A DNA stretch of 64,000 nucleotides from Luteibacter yeojuensis (GTDB taxonomy: Bacteria > Pseudomonadota > Gammaproteobacteria > Xanthomonadales > Rhodanobacteraceae), in assembly GCF_011742875.1 (NCBI RefSeq), contig NZ_JAAQTL010000002.1:372001-436000 (forward strand), read 5' to 3'. The notes beneath the pieces are model-generated. The model was given only the letters and a program-made list of their open reading frames with translations, was not told the origin of the DNA and made no database searches. Below, piece by piece: positions 34,097 to 47,562 of this stretch. The first letter of the stretch is position 1; every line of letters starts with the position of its first letter. A program made the translations under genes and the position numbers.

Positions 34097-34780
34097 TCAG
34101 GCCGCTTCGTCGGTATGGATCTGGCGCTGCAGCACGGAGGAGAACTCTTCCTGGAACACCTCGTAGCGCGACGCGATGCGCTCGACCTTGTTGGCGTAGC
34201 GGTTGTACGCCCAGACGGCCGGGATCGCCGCGAACAGGCCCATGGCCGTGGCGATCAGGGCCTCGGAGATGTGCGGGGCGACCACCGAGATGGTCACGTC
34301 CTTCATCTCGCCCAGGCCCTGGAACGCGCCCATGATGCCCCACACGGTACCGAACAGGCCCACGTAAGGGCTGATCGAACCGACGTTGGCCAGGAACTCC
34401 AGGTTCTGCTCCAGCTTGCCGATCTCGCGGGTACCGGCCACGCGCATGGCGCGTTCCGAACCCTCGATGACGCGGTTGGCGTCGGTGACGCGGCGCTGGC
34501 GCTGGCGGGCGAACTCGCGGAAACCCGCCTCGAAGACGTTCTCGATGCCGTGCTGGCCGTCACGGTTGCCCACTTCGCGGAACAGGGCGGCCAGGTCGGC
34601 GCCGGACCAGAAGCGGTCCTCGAAGGTCTCGGCGTTGTCGTGTGCCGTCTTCAGCTGGCTGTACTTGCGGATGATGATCACCCAGGACAGGAACGAGAAC
34701 ACCAGCAAGAGGAGCATCACCCCTTGTACGGGCAGGCTCGCTTCCGAAACCAGCTTGAAAATGTTCAGTCCACCGTTCAT
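34097..34780 (-). CDS. tolQ: TolQ, Tol-Pal motor subunit
   Basis: 227 residues, three membrane helices: GVMLLLLVFSFLSWVIII near residue 20, NVGSISPYVGLFGTVWGIMG near 130 and ISEALIATAMGLFAAIPAVW near 163. With TolR it forms the proton-driven motor energising TolA, homologous to ExbB and MotA. ATG at 34780 matches the family start (MNGGLNIFKLVSEASLPV). 28 nt after ybgC. Confidence 0.96.
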   Translation of the reverse strand: MNGGLNIFKLVSEASLPVQGVMLLLLVFSFLSWVIIIRKYSQLKTAHDNAETFEDRFWSGADLAALFREVGNRDGQHGIENVFEAGFREFARQRQRRVTDANRVIEGSERAMRVAGTREIGKLEQNLEFLANVGSISPYVGLFGTVWGIMGAFQGLGEMKDVTISVVAPHISEALIATAMGLFAAIPAVWAYNRYANKVERIASRYEVFQEEFSSVLQRQIHTDEAA

Positions 34781-34808
34781 CGCTTGAGGGCTCTCCGCCG
34801 GGTAACTT

Positions 34809-35213
34809 TCAGGTAATGGGGAATTCTTGGGCGAACAGGCCCGCGGGGATCTGCGCCGGGCGCATCGTGTCCAGGTTGACGCACGCCACCCGCACTTTCG
34901 CGCGGACCAGTGCCTCCTCCCCTCGCACAATCTCCTGACCGAACAGCATACTGGCTGAACGACGCTCTTTGACGCTTACCGTGACCCGGAGTTCATCATC
35001 CAGACGGGCCGGGCGATGGAAATCCAGGTGCATGTCGCGGACCACGAACCCGAGCGCCGTCTCCTCGCGCAGGGCGAGCTGGTCGATGCCCTGCGCACGT
35101 AACCACTCGGTCCGTGCCCGCTCCATGAAACGGATGTAGTTGGCGTGGTAGACGACGCCGCCGGCGTCGGTGTCTTCCCAATAGATGCGCACGGGCCAGC
35201 TGAAAACGCTCAT
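34809..35213 (-). CDS. ybgC: Tol-Pal associated acyl-CoA thioesterase YbgC
   Basis: 134 residues, hot-dog fold. The catalytic motif [20 protein letters not shown] (active Asp at residue 16) is of the 4-hydroxybenzoyl-CoA thioesterase type. It precedes tolQ in most Tol-Pal operons. Its ATG overlaps the ruvB stop by 4 nt (ATGA), giving translational coupling. Confidence 0.95.
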   Translation of the reverse strand: MSVFSWPVRIYWEDTDAGGVVYHANYIRFMERARTEWLRAQGIDQLALREETALGFVVRDMHLDFHRPARLDDELRVTVSVKERRSASMLFGQEIVRGEEALVRAKVRVACVNLDTMRPAQIPAGLFAQEFPIT

Positions 35214-36250
35214 GCCTCGTCCGAGAAAAGGTCCGGGGTGGCCGCCTGGCGGGGTGGCGGGGTCAGGCCCAGGTGCCGCCAGGCCTTGGCCGAGGCCATG
35301 CGGCCCCGCGCGGTCCGGATCAGGTAACCCTGCTGGATGAGGTAAGGCTCGACCACGTCCTCGAGGGTGCCGCGGTCCTCGCTCAATGCGGCCGCCAGCG
35401 ATTCCACGCCCACCGGGCCGCCGTCGAAGTTCTCGATGATGATCCCGAGCAACCGGCGGTCGAGGTCGTCGAAACCCTCGGCGTCCACCTTGAGCATGTC
35501 GGTGGCGGCACGGGCCAGTTCATGGGAGATCCGTCCGTCGCCGCGTACCTCGGCGAAGTCGCGCACGCGGCGCAGCAGGCGGTTCGCGATGCGCGGCGTG
35601 CCGCGCGAGCGGCGGGCGATCTCGATCGCGCCGTCCACGTCGCACTCGATGCCGAAGATCCGCGCCGCCCGGCGCACGATCGCCGTGAGTTCGTCGACGC
35701 TGTAGAACTCCAGCCGCTGGATGATGCCGAAGCGGTCGCGCAGGGGGCCGGTGAGCAGGCCCGCGCGCGTGGTCGCGCCAATCAGCGTGAAGGGAGGGAG
35801 GTCGAGCTTGATCGAGCGGGCCGCCGGGCCCTCGCCGATCATGATGTCGATCTGGAAGTCTTCCATCGCCGGATAGAGCACTTCCTCGACCACCGGGGAC
35901 AGGCGATGGATCTCGTCCACGAAGAGGACGTCGTTCGCCTCCAGGTTGGTCAGCAAGGCCGCGAGATCGCCCGCGCGTTCGAGCACCGGGCCGGAGGTGG
36001 AGCGCACGCTCACGCCCAGCTCGTTGGCGATCACGTGCGAAAGCGTCGTCTTGCCCAGGCCGGGCGGGCCGAAGATGAGGGTATGGTCCAGCGCCCCGCC
36101 CCGCCGCCGCGCGGCCTCGATATAGATGGCCATCTGCTCGCGCACCGCCCGCTGGCCGAGGTACTCGGCCAGTCGCTTGGGTCGGATGCTGGCCTCCAGC
36201 GCCTCATCGTCCATGGCGGCGGCGGAGGAAATGATGCGGTGCTCGGACAT
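35210..36250 (-). CDS. ruvB: Holliday junction branch-migration helicase RuvB
   Basis: 346 residues. AAA+ ATPase driving branch migration with RuvA. Walker [11 protein letters not shown] near residue 62, Walker B VDEIHRL near 111, sensor 1 [10 protein letters not shown] near 156, arginine finger region GPLRDRFGI, and a C-terminal winged helix ([14 protein letters not shown]). The start at 36250 (MSEHRIISS) matches relatives; an ATG three codons upstream is possible. Separated from ruvA by kup. Confidence 0.96.
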   Translation of the reverse strand: MSEHRIISSAAAMDDEALEASIRPKRLAEYLGQRAVREQMAIYIEAARRRGGALDHTLIFGPPGLGKTTLSHVIANELGVSVRSTSGPVLERAGDLAALLTNLEANDVLFVDEIHRLSPVVEEVLYPAMEDFQIDIMIGEGPAARSIKLDLPPFTLIGATTRAGLLTGPLRDRFGIIQRLEFYSVDELTAIVRRAARIFGIECDVDGAIEIARRSRGTPRIANRLLRRVRDFAEVRGDGRISHELARAATDMLKVDAEGFDDLDRRLLGIIIENFDGGPVGVESLAAALSEDRGTLEDVVEPYLIQQGYLIRTARGRMASAKAWRHLGLTPPPRQAATPDLFSDEA

Positions 36251-36274
36251 GGCGGCCATTATGGCAGTGCTTTT

Positions 36275-36352
36275 GTCGTCGTGCCTGCGGAGGCAGGCAC
36301 CCAGCGACTCCTGCGTTGAAGACGCTGTGCTCCTGCCTTCGCAGGAGCGACG
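36275..36352. repeat. Second-family inverted repeat between kup and ruvB
   Basis: Left half GTGCCTGCGGAGGCAGGCAC is a palindrome (GTGCCTGC/GCAGGCAC). The right half has CTCCTGCCTTCGCAGGAG. Flanks are GTCGTC and GCGACG. It looks like the CCTGC-GCAGG type of repeat widespread in Xanthomonadales and is unrelated to the GCCGCTATAGCGGC elements. Confidence 0.65.
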
Positions 36353-36355
36353 GGT

Positions 36356-38257
36356 TCAGATCTCGACCTGGGCGCCCAGTTCGATCAGGCGGTTGCCCGG
36401 AATCTGGAAGAACGCCGTGGCCGGCATCGCGTTGCGGGCGAGGAAGGCGAACAGCTTGTCGCGCCACAGGGCCATGCCGGGCCGGCGCACGTCGGCCACG
36501 ATGGTTTCGCGGGAGAGGAAGAACGTGGTGTCCATCATGTCGAAGTCGAGGCCGAGCGCGCCCGCGCGGGAGAGCGACATCGGGATGTTCGGATCCTCGG
36601 CGAAACCGTAACGCAGCTGCAGGCCATAGAACCCGCTGCCGTATTCGATCACTTCCATCCGCTCCTCGTCATCCGCCACCGGCGTCTCGAGCATTTCCAC
36701 GGTGAGCAGCACGTTGCGCTCGTGCAGCACCTTGTTGTGCTTCAGGTTGTGCAGCATGGCGTGCGGCACCGCGTTCTGGTTCGCGGTGAGGAACACGGCC
36801 GTGCCCGGCACCATCAGCGGCGGGTGATCGGCGATGTTCGCCACGAACGGCTCCAGCGCCAGGCCCGACTGCTTGATCTCGCGGACCACGAGGTCCCTGC
36901 CGCGGCGCCACGTGGTCATCACGGTGAAGATGATCACGCCCAGTACCAGCGGGAACCAGCCGCCATGGGCGATCTTGAGCGCGTTCGCGCCGAAGAACGA
37001 AAGGTCGACGATGAGGAAAATGATGCCCACGGTGATGACCGCGGACCAATGCCAGTTCCAGCGGCGGCGCGCCACCACCAGCGCCAGCAGCGTGGTCATC
37101 GTCATCGTGCCGGTCACCGCGATGCCGTAGGCTGCACCCAGGTTGTTCGAGGAGCGGAAGCCGAGCACCGCGAGGAACACGAGCACCAGCAACAGCCGGT
37201 TCACCCATGGCACGAAGATCTGTCCGGACATCTCGTGCGACGTATGCACGACGGCCATGCGCGGCGAATAACCCAGCGACATCGCCTCGCGCGTCATCGA
37301 GAACGCGCCGGAAATGACCGCCTGCGAGGCGATGATCGCCGCCATCGTCGCCAACGCCACCATCGGGTAAAGCCAGTCTTCCGGCACCAGCCGGTAGAAC
37401 GGATTCTCGATCGCGGTCTGGTCGTGCAGCAGCAGCGCGCCCTGGCCGAAATAGTTGATCAGCAGCGCGGGAAGCACGAAGCAGAACCAGGCGAGGCGGA
37501 TCGGCCGCTTGCCGAAGTGGCCCATGTCCGCGTACAGCGCCTCGGCGCCGGTCAGCGACAGGACCACGCCGCCCAGCGCGATGAAGGAAAGCTTGCCGTG
37601 CTCCTGGAAGAACCTGACGGCGTAGCGCGGATCCAGCGCCTCCAGCACCTGCGGGTGGGCCACGATCTGGCGCAGGCCCAGGAAGGCCAGGACGAGGAAC
37701 CATGCCACCATCACCGGCGCGAAGGCCTTGCCGACGATGTTGGTGCCGTGCCGCTGCACGGCGAAGAGCACGAAGATGATGACCAGGCAGATGGGCAGCA
37801 CGTAGGTATCGAGCTGCGGCGCGGCGACCTCCAGGCCTTCCACCGCCGAAAGCACGGAGATCGCCGGGGTGATGACGCCGTCGCCGTAGAACAGCGATGC
37901 ACCGAAGATGCCGATCGCCGCCAGCACCCAGCGGGCCCGCGGCGACCCCGCGACGCTACGCTGCGCCAGCGCCATCAGCGCCATGATGCCGCCCTCGCCC
38001 TTGTTGTCGGCGCGCATCACGAAGGTGACGTACTTGAGCGACACCACCATGATCAGCGACCAGAAGATCAGCGAGAGGACGCCGAGGACGGCCATCGGAT
38101 GCGGCGTCATGCCGTGCGTTCCCAGCGTTTCCTTCATCGTGTACAACGGGCTGGTGCCGATGTCGCCGAAGACGACGCCGATGGCGCCGAGCGCGAGCGC
38201 GGTGAGCCTGCGGCCGTGCGCGTGCTGAATGTCTTCGGTGTGGTTTTCCGTCTTCAC
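36356..38257 (-). CDS. kup: Kup family potassium uptake protein
   Basis: 633 residues, a low-affinity K+ importer with about 12 membrane helices and a C-terminal soluble domain of about 130 residues. Signatures are LGAIGVVFGDIGTSPLYTMK near residue 20, FYGDGVITPAISVLSAVEGL near 112 and SLTGAEALYADMGHFGK near 220. GTG at 38257 is used, with GGAGG 6-7 nt upstream. It sits between ruvA and ruvB, 2 nt after ruvA. Confidence 0.95.
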   Translation of the reverse strand: MKTENHTEDIQHAHGRRLTALALGAIGVVFGDIGTSPLYTMKETLGTHGMTPHPMAVLGVLSLIFWSLIMVVSLKYVTFVMRADNKGEGGIMALMALAQRSVAGSPRARWVLAAIGIFGASLFYGDGVITPAISVLSAVEGLEVAAPQLDTYVLPICLVIIFVLFAVQRHGTNIVGKAFAPVMVAWFLVLAFLGLRQIVAHPQVLEALDPRYAVRFFQEHGKLSFIALGGVVLSLTGAEALYADMGHFGKRPIRLAWFCFVLPALLINYFGQGALLLHDQTAIENPFYRLVPEDWLYPMVALATMAAIIASQAVISGAFSMTREAMSLGYSPRMAVVHTSHEMSGQIFVPWVNRLLLVLVFLAVLGFRSSNNLGAAYGIAVTGTMTMTTLLALVVARRRWNWHWSAVITVGIIFLIVDLSFFGANALKIAHGGWFPLVLGVIIFTVMTTWRRGRDLVVREIKQSGLALEPFVANIADHPPLMVPGTAVFLTANQNAVPHAMLHNLKHNKVLHERNVLLTVEMLETPVADDEERMEVIEYGSGFYGLQLRYGFAEDPNIPMSLSRAGALGLDFDMMDTTFFLSRETIVADVRRPGMALWRDKLFAFLARNAMPATAFFQIPGNRLIELGAQVEI

Positions 38258-38259
38258 TC

Positions 38260-38859
38260 TCAACCTCCGAGCGCCGCGCGCAACGCCTTGCGGATGATGG
38301 CCTCGGCGGAATCGCCTTCCGCGGCCGCCTTCTGCACCAGCCGCGACGCTTCCACGGGCTTGTAACCAAGTTGCTGCAGGGCGACGGTTGCTTCGCCCAC
38401 GGGGTCCACCGGGGCCGCTTCGCCCCCGACGGTACTGACGGGCAGGCGCACGCCCACGGCGTCCACGCGGTCGCGCAGTTCCACCACCATACGCTCGGCC
38501 GTCTTCTTTCCGATACCGGGAATCTTGGTCAGCGCCACGACGTCGCCCGCGTGGACGAGCCGCGAGAGCTCGTCGGTGGCAACGCCCGAAAGCACTGCCA
38601 GCGCGATTTTCGCGCCGATGCCGCTCACCTTGAGCAGATGCCGGAACATCGCCCGCTCGGCCTCGCGCAGGAAGCCGTAGAGCGCGACGCCGTCCTCCTT
38701 CACCGCGTAATGGGTAAGCAGGATCACTTCCTTGCCTGTGGCGGGAAGGTCGTAGATGGTCGACATGGGGGCGTCGACCTCGTAACCCACGCCACCGACC
38801 TCGACGAGGAGCGACGGGGGTTGCTTGCTGACGAGAGTGCCACGCAGGCGGCCGATCAT
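38260..38859 (-). CDS. ruvA: Holliday junction DNA-binding protein RuvA
   Basis: 199 residues: N-terminal OB domain [20 protein letters not shown], two helix-hairpin-helix motifs ([18 protein letters not shown] and [20 protein letters not shown]), and the C-terminal RuvB-binding domain ([19 protein letters not shown]). Its start overlaps the ruvC stop by 4 nt. Confidence 0.96.
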   Translation of the reverse strand: MIGRLRGTLVSKQPPSLLVEVGGVGYEVDAPMSTIYDLPATGKEVILLTHYAVKEDGVALYGFLREAERAMFRHLLKVSGIGAKIALAVLSGVATDELSRLVHAGDVVALTKIPGIGKKTAERMVVELRDRVDAVGVRLPVSTVGGEAAPVDPVGEATVALQQLGYKPVEASRLVQKAAAEGDSAEAIIRKALRAALGG

Positions 38860-39377
38860 CGGCGACGTCTCCATGCGGTGCGCGGGATGCCCACGCGTTC
38901 GATGCTGGAACGGGTGTGCGCATGGGCGATCGCGATCGCCAGCGCATCGGCGGCATCCGCCTGCAGCGGACCCTTGATGCCGAGGATCATCCCGATCATG
39001 TGCTGGACCTGGGCCTTGTCGGCGCGGCCGGTACCGACCACCGCCTGCTTCACCTCGGTCGCTGCGTACTCGTGCACGACGATTCCCTGGCTGACCACGG
39101 CACACACGGCCGCGCCGCGCGCCTGGCCGAGCTTGAGGGCCGAGTCCGCGTTGCGCGCCATGAACACGCGCTCGATCGCGGCTTCCGCCGGACCGTGCTC
39201 GCCGATGATGCCGCACAGTTCGTCAAATATGCGTTTCAGGCGCAGGGGAAAGCTCGCTTCCCCGCCCACCACCAGCGCGCCGTGCCATACATGGCTCACG
39301 GCGCCGCCGTCCGCCACGTCGATGACGCCGACGCCCGTGCGCTGGCTACCCGGATCGATACCTAGGATGCGGGTCAT
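38856..39377 (-). CDS. ruvC: Holliday junction resolvase RuvC
   Basis: 173 residues. RNase-H-like nuclease with catalytic acids in [12 protein letters not shown] (Asp7), [15 protein letters not shown] (Glu near 69) and [15 protein letters not shown] (Asp pair near 142). Head of ruvC-ruvA, 40 nt after yebC. Confidence 0.96.
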   Translation of the reverse strand: MTRILGIDPGSQRTGVGVIDVADGGAVSHVWHGALVVGGEASFPLRLKRIFDELCGIIGEHGPAEAAIERVFMARNADSALKLGQARGAAVCAVVSQGIVVHEYAATEVKQAVVGTGRADKAQVQHMIGMILGIKGPLQADAADALAIAIAHAHTRSSIERVGIPRTAWRRRR

Positions 39378-39417
39378 GGCAGGATGCAGGCGCGCAGGAC
39401 GGCAGGCCGACGGGGCA

Positions 39418-40161
39418 TCAGCCCTCGTCGTCGGCCGGCAGGACGGCGTTGTGGTAGACCTCGTCCACGTCGTCGAGCGAATCCAGACGTTCGAGCAGTT
39501 TCTCGAACTGCTCCAGCGCTTCGCCGGTCGGCGTGACCAGCGGGCCGTTCGGGCGCATCACGACGTCGGAGCTTTCGACGTCGAAACCGGCCGCCACCAG
39601 CACCTTGCGCATGGCTTCGACGGCGATCGGGTCGGAGGCGAGCAGCACGGTGCCGACGCCGTTTTCGATGGCGATGTCCTCGGCGTTGTTCTCGATGGCG
39701 GCCTCTTCGAGCTTCGCCTCGACACCGGCGTCGCCGCCGGTGTGCACCACCACCTGGCCCACGCGGGTGAACTGGAACGCCACCGAATTGGTGGTACCCA
39801 TGTTGCCGCCGAACTTGTTGAGCGCGGAGCGCACGTCGGCCACGGTACGGGTCTGGTTGTCGGTGACGCAATCGATGATGAGCGCGGTGCCCGCCGGGCC
39901 ATAGCCCTCGTAGCGGATCTCGTGCATGTCCGCGCCGCCCTCGGCACCCGAGCCGCGCTTGATCGCGCGCTCGATGGTGTCCTTGGTCATGTTGGCCGCC
40001 AGCGCCTTGTCGACGGCGGCGCGCAGGCGCGGGTTGCCGTTCGGATCGGGCACGCCGCCGCGCGTGGCGATGGTGATTTCCCGGATCAGCTTGGTGAACA
40101 CCTTGGCGCGCTTGGCGTCTTCGGCGTTCTTGCGACCTTCGATGGACGGGCCTCTACCCAT
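39418..40161 (-). CDS. yebC: YebC/PmpR family transcriptional regulator
   Basis: 247 residues, full three-domain Yeb[21 protein letters not shown], then [40 protein letters not shown] and the acidic C terminus [19 protein letters not shown] at 40161 with AGGAA 7 nt upstream. YebC proteins bind DNA as regulators and some act in ribosome rescue at proline stretches; it is often upstream of ruvC, as here. Confidence 0.95.
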   Translation of the reverse strand: MGRGPSIEGRKNAEDAKRAKVFTKLIREITIATRGGVPDPNGNPRLRAAVDKALAANMTKDTIERAIKRGSGAEGGADMHEIRYEGYGPAGTALIIDCVTDNQTRTVADVRSALNKFGGNMGTTNSVAFQFTRVGQVVVHTGGDAGVEAKLEEAAIENNAEDIAIENGVGTVLLASDPIAVEAMRKVLVAAGFDVESSDVVMRPNGPLVTPTGEALEQFEKLLERLDSLDDVDEVYHNAVLPADDEG

Positions 40162-40220
40162 GTTCGATTCCTGGACATACCGGACGGACTGGGCCGCGAT
40201 TCTAGCGGAAGTGGCCTTCT

Positions 40221-40305
40221 TGTAGGAGCCGCTATAGCGGCGAGGGGAACCAGCCTTGCCGCTTCGTCGCTCCGTGGGCTTCCCGCCGCTATAGCGGCTC
40301 CCACA
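40221..40305. repeat. BIME-like paired inverted repeat, copy 8
   Basis: Arms TGTAGGAGCCGCTATAGCGG and CCGCTATAGCGGCTCCCACA with the central block TTGCCGCTTCGTCGCTCCGT. It lies 4 nt past the stop of the leftward hydrolase gene. Confidence 0.9.
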
Positions 40306-40309
40306 GGAA

Positions 40310-40936
40310 TCAGGCGTCGAAACGGCCTTCGCGCAGGAAAAGCGCCGCCTGGCGGGCCACGTCGGCCGAAACCAGCATGCCGGTGTGGCTCGTCTCCAGG
40401 ACGCAGTGGGCGGTGAGGCCCGGGAGCCGGGTTTCCTCCACCCCCACCGTCCCGTCGTGTTCGATGCCCACATCCCCCACCAGCGAACCGAGTCCCATGG
40501 GCTGGCGGCCGGCGATGACGCCCACCTCGCGGCGACCGTCCCAGCGGTCGAGGCCATGCTCCAGCAGTTCCTTCGAGCGCCCCAGCAGCATGTCGCCGCC
40601 CCAGCGATGGGTGAGGCCGCGCGCGGCGCCGCTGCCGCTGAGCGGCGAGCCGAGACAGACGATCCGCCCTTCCGGCAGGTCGTCGTCACGGCAGGCAAGC
40701 AGCGCCAGGACGCCGCCGAGACTGTGCCCCACGACGTGGACGGGCCCCGGCGCCAGCGCACGGATGCGCTTGCGCAACCGCGCGATCGCCTGTTCCGGCG
40801 GCGCGGCCACGCTCATGTACTCGAACTGGTGCACCTGGAAACCCTCTTCGCGGAGGCGCCGGTGCAGCATGGCCATGGCGAAGCCGCGCATCCACAGCCC
40901 GTGCAGCAGCAGGACGTGAATGGGGGAGGCGGTCAT
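40310..40936 (-). CDS. Alpha/beta hydrolase (lipase-like)
   Basis: 208 residues. The oxyanion segment VLLLHGLWMRGFAM starts at residue 8. The nucleophile elbow is VVGHSLGGVLAL near residue 73, and a late histidine lies in LETSHTGMLVS near 187. It resembles small PGAP1-like or triacylglycerol-lipase-like hydrolases without a signal peptide. It starts 13 nt after the aspS stop, so it is likely co-transcribed with aspS; its substrate is unknown. Confidence 0.85.
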   Translation of the reverse strand: MTASPIHVLLLHGLWMRGFAMAMLHRRLREEGFQVHQFEYMSVAAPPEQAIARLRKRIRALAPGPVHVVGHSLGGVLALLACRDDDLPEGRIVCLGSPLSGSGAARGLTHRWGGDMLLGRSKELLEHGLDRWDGRREVGVIAGRQPMGLGSLVGDVGIEHDGTVGVEETRLPGLTAHCVLETSHTGMLVSADVARQAALFLREGRFDA

Positions 40937-40949
40937 CGGGCCATCCGGG

Positions 40950-42722
<1,773 letters not shown>

Positions 42723-42742
42723 GCGCTGGGAACTCTGGGGAA

Positions 42743-42775
42743 AAGACCCCGGATCGTACCACGAGCCGGGGTCTT
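42743..42775 (-). terminator. Rho-independent terminator of the DUF3011 gene
   Basis: Perfect 10-bp stem AAGACCCCGG / CCGGGGTCTT with a 13-nt loop. Read leftward it is followed by TTTTCCCC. It separates the DUF3011 gene from aspS. Confidence 0.75.
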
Positions 42776-42806
42776 CATAGCGGCGAAAACAGGCGCCGGA
42801 CGGCGC

Positions 42807-43358
42807 TCAGCGGCCGATGGCGAACTTGCCGCGGCAGCCCCTGTCGGCCCAGATGCCGTCGCGGGTGAAGCCGTAGCTGTAGCCCTCCCGGCAGATGGCC
42901 TGCGAGGTCTGCTCCACGAGACGGGCGCCGCGGCCGATGGGCCAACGGCAGAAGACGCGCTTGTTGTCGTTGCTGTCGCAGGAGACGATACGGCCGTCGC
43001 CGCCGGGACCACCGCCCCAGCCCGGACGATGATCGTCCCAACCCGGCCGATGATCGTCCCAACCCGGTCGGCCACCGCCGCCCCAGCCGCGCGCCTCCTG
43101 GAAGATGCCCCGGCAGCCGTCGTCCACCCACAAGCCGCCGCGGTCGATATCCCAGGTACGGCCGCGAATGCAGGCCGTCCTGGAGTCCTGCCGGATGAGG
43201 CGGGCATCGCGCCAAGGCACGCGGCAGTACGATCGGCGGCCGTTGTCGCTGTAGCAATTGACCGTGTCGCCACCGCGCTGCGCCTGCGCGACGTGCGGCG
43301 CCACGAAGGCCGCGGCGCCGACGGCGATCGTCGCGGCCAGAGCCAGGATGCTTTTCAT
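42807..43358 (-). CDS. DUF3011 domain protein, secreted
   Basis: 183 residues with a signal peptide (LAATIAVGAAAFVAPHVAQA). Two DUF3011 modules (CYSDNGRRSYCRVPWRDARL and CDSNDNKRVFCRWPIGRGAR), each with conserved cysteines, flank a Gly/Trp-rich linker holding a short peptide repeat GWDDHRP. DUF3011 proteins are common and uncharacterised in Xanthomonadales. It has its own terminator and may be monocistronic. Confidence 0.85.
   Translation of the reverse strand: MKSILALAATIAVGAAAFVAPHVAQAQRGGDTVNCYSDNGRRSYCRVPWRDARLIRQDSRTACIRGRTWDIDRGGLWVDDGCRGIFQEARGWGGGGRPGWDDHRPGWDDHRPGWGGGPGGDGRIVSCDSNDNKRVFCRWPIGRGARLVEQTSQAICREGYSYGFTRDGIWADRGCRGKFAIGR
43020..43072. repeat. 21-bp tandem repeat inside the DUF3011 gene
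   Basis: The unit CGATGATCGTCCCAACCCGG repeats about 2.5 times, encoding GWDDHRP repeats in the linker. Such in-frame repeats can change copy number by slippage. Confidence 0.7.
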
Positions 43359-43518
43359 GTCCCTACCTCCGATGTGAATGACCCCAACTTATCGGAGAAA
43401 GTCGCAACGATCATTGAATGGATCGCAAGAACCCGAGGGGGCATTCAGTAACCGATGCCCCATCCAACGCGGCCCGCCGTCGAGACGAGAAGCCGTGCCG
43501 ATGGCGCCAGGACCGTAA

Positions 43519-43824
43519 TCACGTGGACGACGAGCCGCCCGGCGAGGTGGCGGCAGCTGCGGGAGCCGGGGCGGGAGCCGGTGCGGGCGCGGCGGCCGGC
43601 GCACCGGACGAACCTTCCGCGAGGTTGCGCTTCTTGTCGCCGTCCTTCTTGAAGTCCGTCTCGTACCAGCCGCTGCCCGCGAGACGGAACTGCGGCGCGC
43701 TCAGCAGGCGGCCGACCCGCGGTTCGCCGCAGGTGGGACAGTCGGTCGGATCCGGATCGGACATCTTTTGCAGACGGTCGAAGCGGTGGCCGCAGGCCTG
43801 GCACTGGAATTCGTAGATGGGCAT
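43519..43824 (-). CDS. FmdB family zinc ribbon protein
   Basis: 101 residues. The N-terminal zinc ribbon MPIYEFQCQACGHRFDRLQK with CPTCG supplies the four cysteines. The middle WYETDFKKDG is typical of the family, and the tail is a low-complexity Ala/Pro run (APAPAPAPAPAA). FmdB-type proteins were named as putative formamidase regulators, but their role is unclear. It is followed leftward, after 160 nt with no gene, by the DUF3011 gene. Confidence 0.9.
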   Translation of the reverse strand: MPIYEFQCQACGHRFDRLQKMSDPDPTDCPTCGEPRVGRLLSAPQFRLAGSGWYETDFKKDGDKKRNLAEGSSGAPAAAPAPAPAPAPAAAATSPGGSSST

Positions 43825-43870
43825 GGGTGGAGCGTCCTGGGGATTTCAGCCGGTGAATTATGGTGATTTC

Positions 43871-43900
43871 CCCTAGGAGCCGCCATGGCGGCTCCTAGGG
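43871..43900. repeat. Compact 30-bp perfect palindrome, REP core copy 9
   Basis: CCCTAGGAGCCGCC joined directly to its complement GGCGGCTCCTAGGG around ATGG. It looks like one arm of the BIME family made fully palindromic. It lies 3 nt past the clpB stop and may stabilise or end that transcript; there is no T-run. Confidence 0.85.
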
Positions 43901-43903
43901 CAT

Positions 43904-46486
<2,583 letters not shown>

Positions 46487-46548
46487 CGTGGTGGTCTCCG
46501 AAGGTCATGGCGCGCCCCGGGCCCTCCCCGCGACCGCCTTGGCGACAC

Positions 46549-46577
46549 AGATGCGGGTCGCAGGGCCCACCTTCAAC
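46549..46577 (-). promoter_or_regulatory. Sigma-32 (heat-shock) type promoter of clpB
   Basis: Read leftward: GTTGAAG as the -35 (consensus CTTGAAA) at 46577-46571, a 14-nt spacer, and CCGCATCT as the -10 (consensus CCCCATnT) at 46556-46549. Spacing is in the usual 13-15 range. It starts about 60 nt before the clpB ATG. Confidence 0.6.
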
Positions 46578-46605
46578 GGTAGAGCCCGGTAGGAGCAACT
46601 GTCTT

Positions 46606-46688
46606 TGTGGGAACCGCCTATGCCGGCGATCCCGCGGCAGCGGGCCAACAGGCCGCGCGCACCCATCGCCGCTGAAGCGGCTCCCACA
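46606..46688. repeat. BIME-like paired inverted repeat, copy 10
   Basis: Left arm TGTGGGAACCGCCTATGCCG is degenerate; right arm CCGCTGAAGCGGCTCCCACA is intact. The core block (CCCGCGGCAGCGGG) matches copy 5, so the two form a subfamily. It lies in the divergent clpB-otsB gap rather than behind a gene. Confidence 0.75.
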
Positions 46689-46743
46689 ACGACGGTTGCC
46701 ACGGGGTTTCCGCTCCCAGCGGTATTTTCACGGTCCGGCGTGC

Positions 46744-47562
46744 ATGCTTGAGGGGATAACCGATCCTGGAACCGCCGTGACCGCCACCCGTGCCCGCCTG
46801 CCTCGTCCTTCCGCCGACCTCGTCACGCCCGCCTCCGCCCTCTTTCTCGACGCGGACGGCACCCTGCTCGCCTTCGCCGACGACCCGGATGGCGTGGTCG
46901 TGCCGGACGGCATGCTGGATACGCTGGACGCCATCCACGATGTGCTCGGTGGCGCGCTGGCCCTGGTGAGCGGGCGCGCCATCGCCAGCCTCGACGGCAT
47001 CTTCGGCCGTCCCGGCTGGGCCGCCGCCGGCCAGCACGGCCTGGAACGCCGTGACGCGGAAGGCAGGACCACCACGGTGCCGGTCGACGCCGGCGAACTG
47101 GCCCGTCTGCGCACGATGGTGCACGGCGTGGCGGACCGCCTGCCCGGCGTACGCGTGGAGGACAAGAGCTGGTCGGTCGCGTTGCACTGCCGCGAACACC
47201 CCGAACATTCGCCCGAACTCGAGCGTATCGCGCCGGCCATCGCCGCGCGTTTCGACGGTTTCGAACTCCAGCCCGGCAGCTACGTTTACGAGTTCAAGCC
47301 GCGCGGCATGGACAAGGGCGTGGCCGTGGCCGCCTTCCTCGACAACGAACCTTTCATGGGGCGGCATCCGGTATACCTGGGCGACGACCTCACCGACGAA
47401 CACGCCTTCGCCATGGTGAACGAACGCGGCGGGGCGTCGGTACGCGTTGGTGCAAGAACCCCGTCATCCGCCGTGTTCACATTGTCTAGTCCGGCCGATG
47501 TCCATGCTTGGCTGGATTCCGTGAAGACCGCATTGACGCAAGGAGCCGCCGGGAGACAATGA
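46744..47562 (+). CDS. otsB: Trehalose-6-phosphate phosphatase
   Basis: 272 residues, HAD-superfamily phosphatase. The catalytic motif is ALFLDADGTLLAFA near residue 33, with conserved LVSGRAIASLDGIF near 77 and YLGDDLTDEHAFA near 218. It dephosphorylates trehalose-6-phosphate made by OtsA. The ATG at 46744 is used (a GTG at 46777 is possible). Its stop overlaps the otsA start by 4 nt. Confidence 0.95.
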   Translation: MLEGITDPGTAVTATRARLPRPSADLVTPASALFLDADGTLLAFADDPDGVVVPDGMLDTLDAIHDVLGGALALVSGRAIASLDGIFGRPGWAAAGQHGLERRDAEGRTTTVPVDAGELARLRTMVHGVADRLPGVRVEDKSWSVALHCREHPEHSPELERIAPAIAARFDGFELQPGSYVYEFKPRGMDKGVAVAAFLDNEPFMGRHPVYLGDDLTDEHAFAMVNERGGASVRVGARTPSSAVFTLSSPADVHAWLDSVKTALTQGAAGRQ

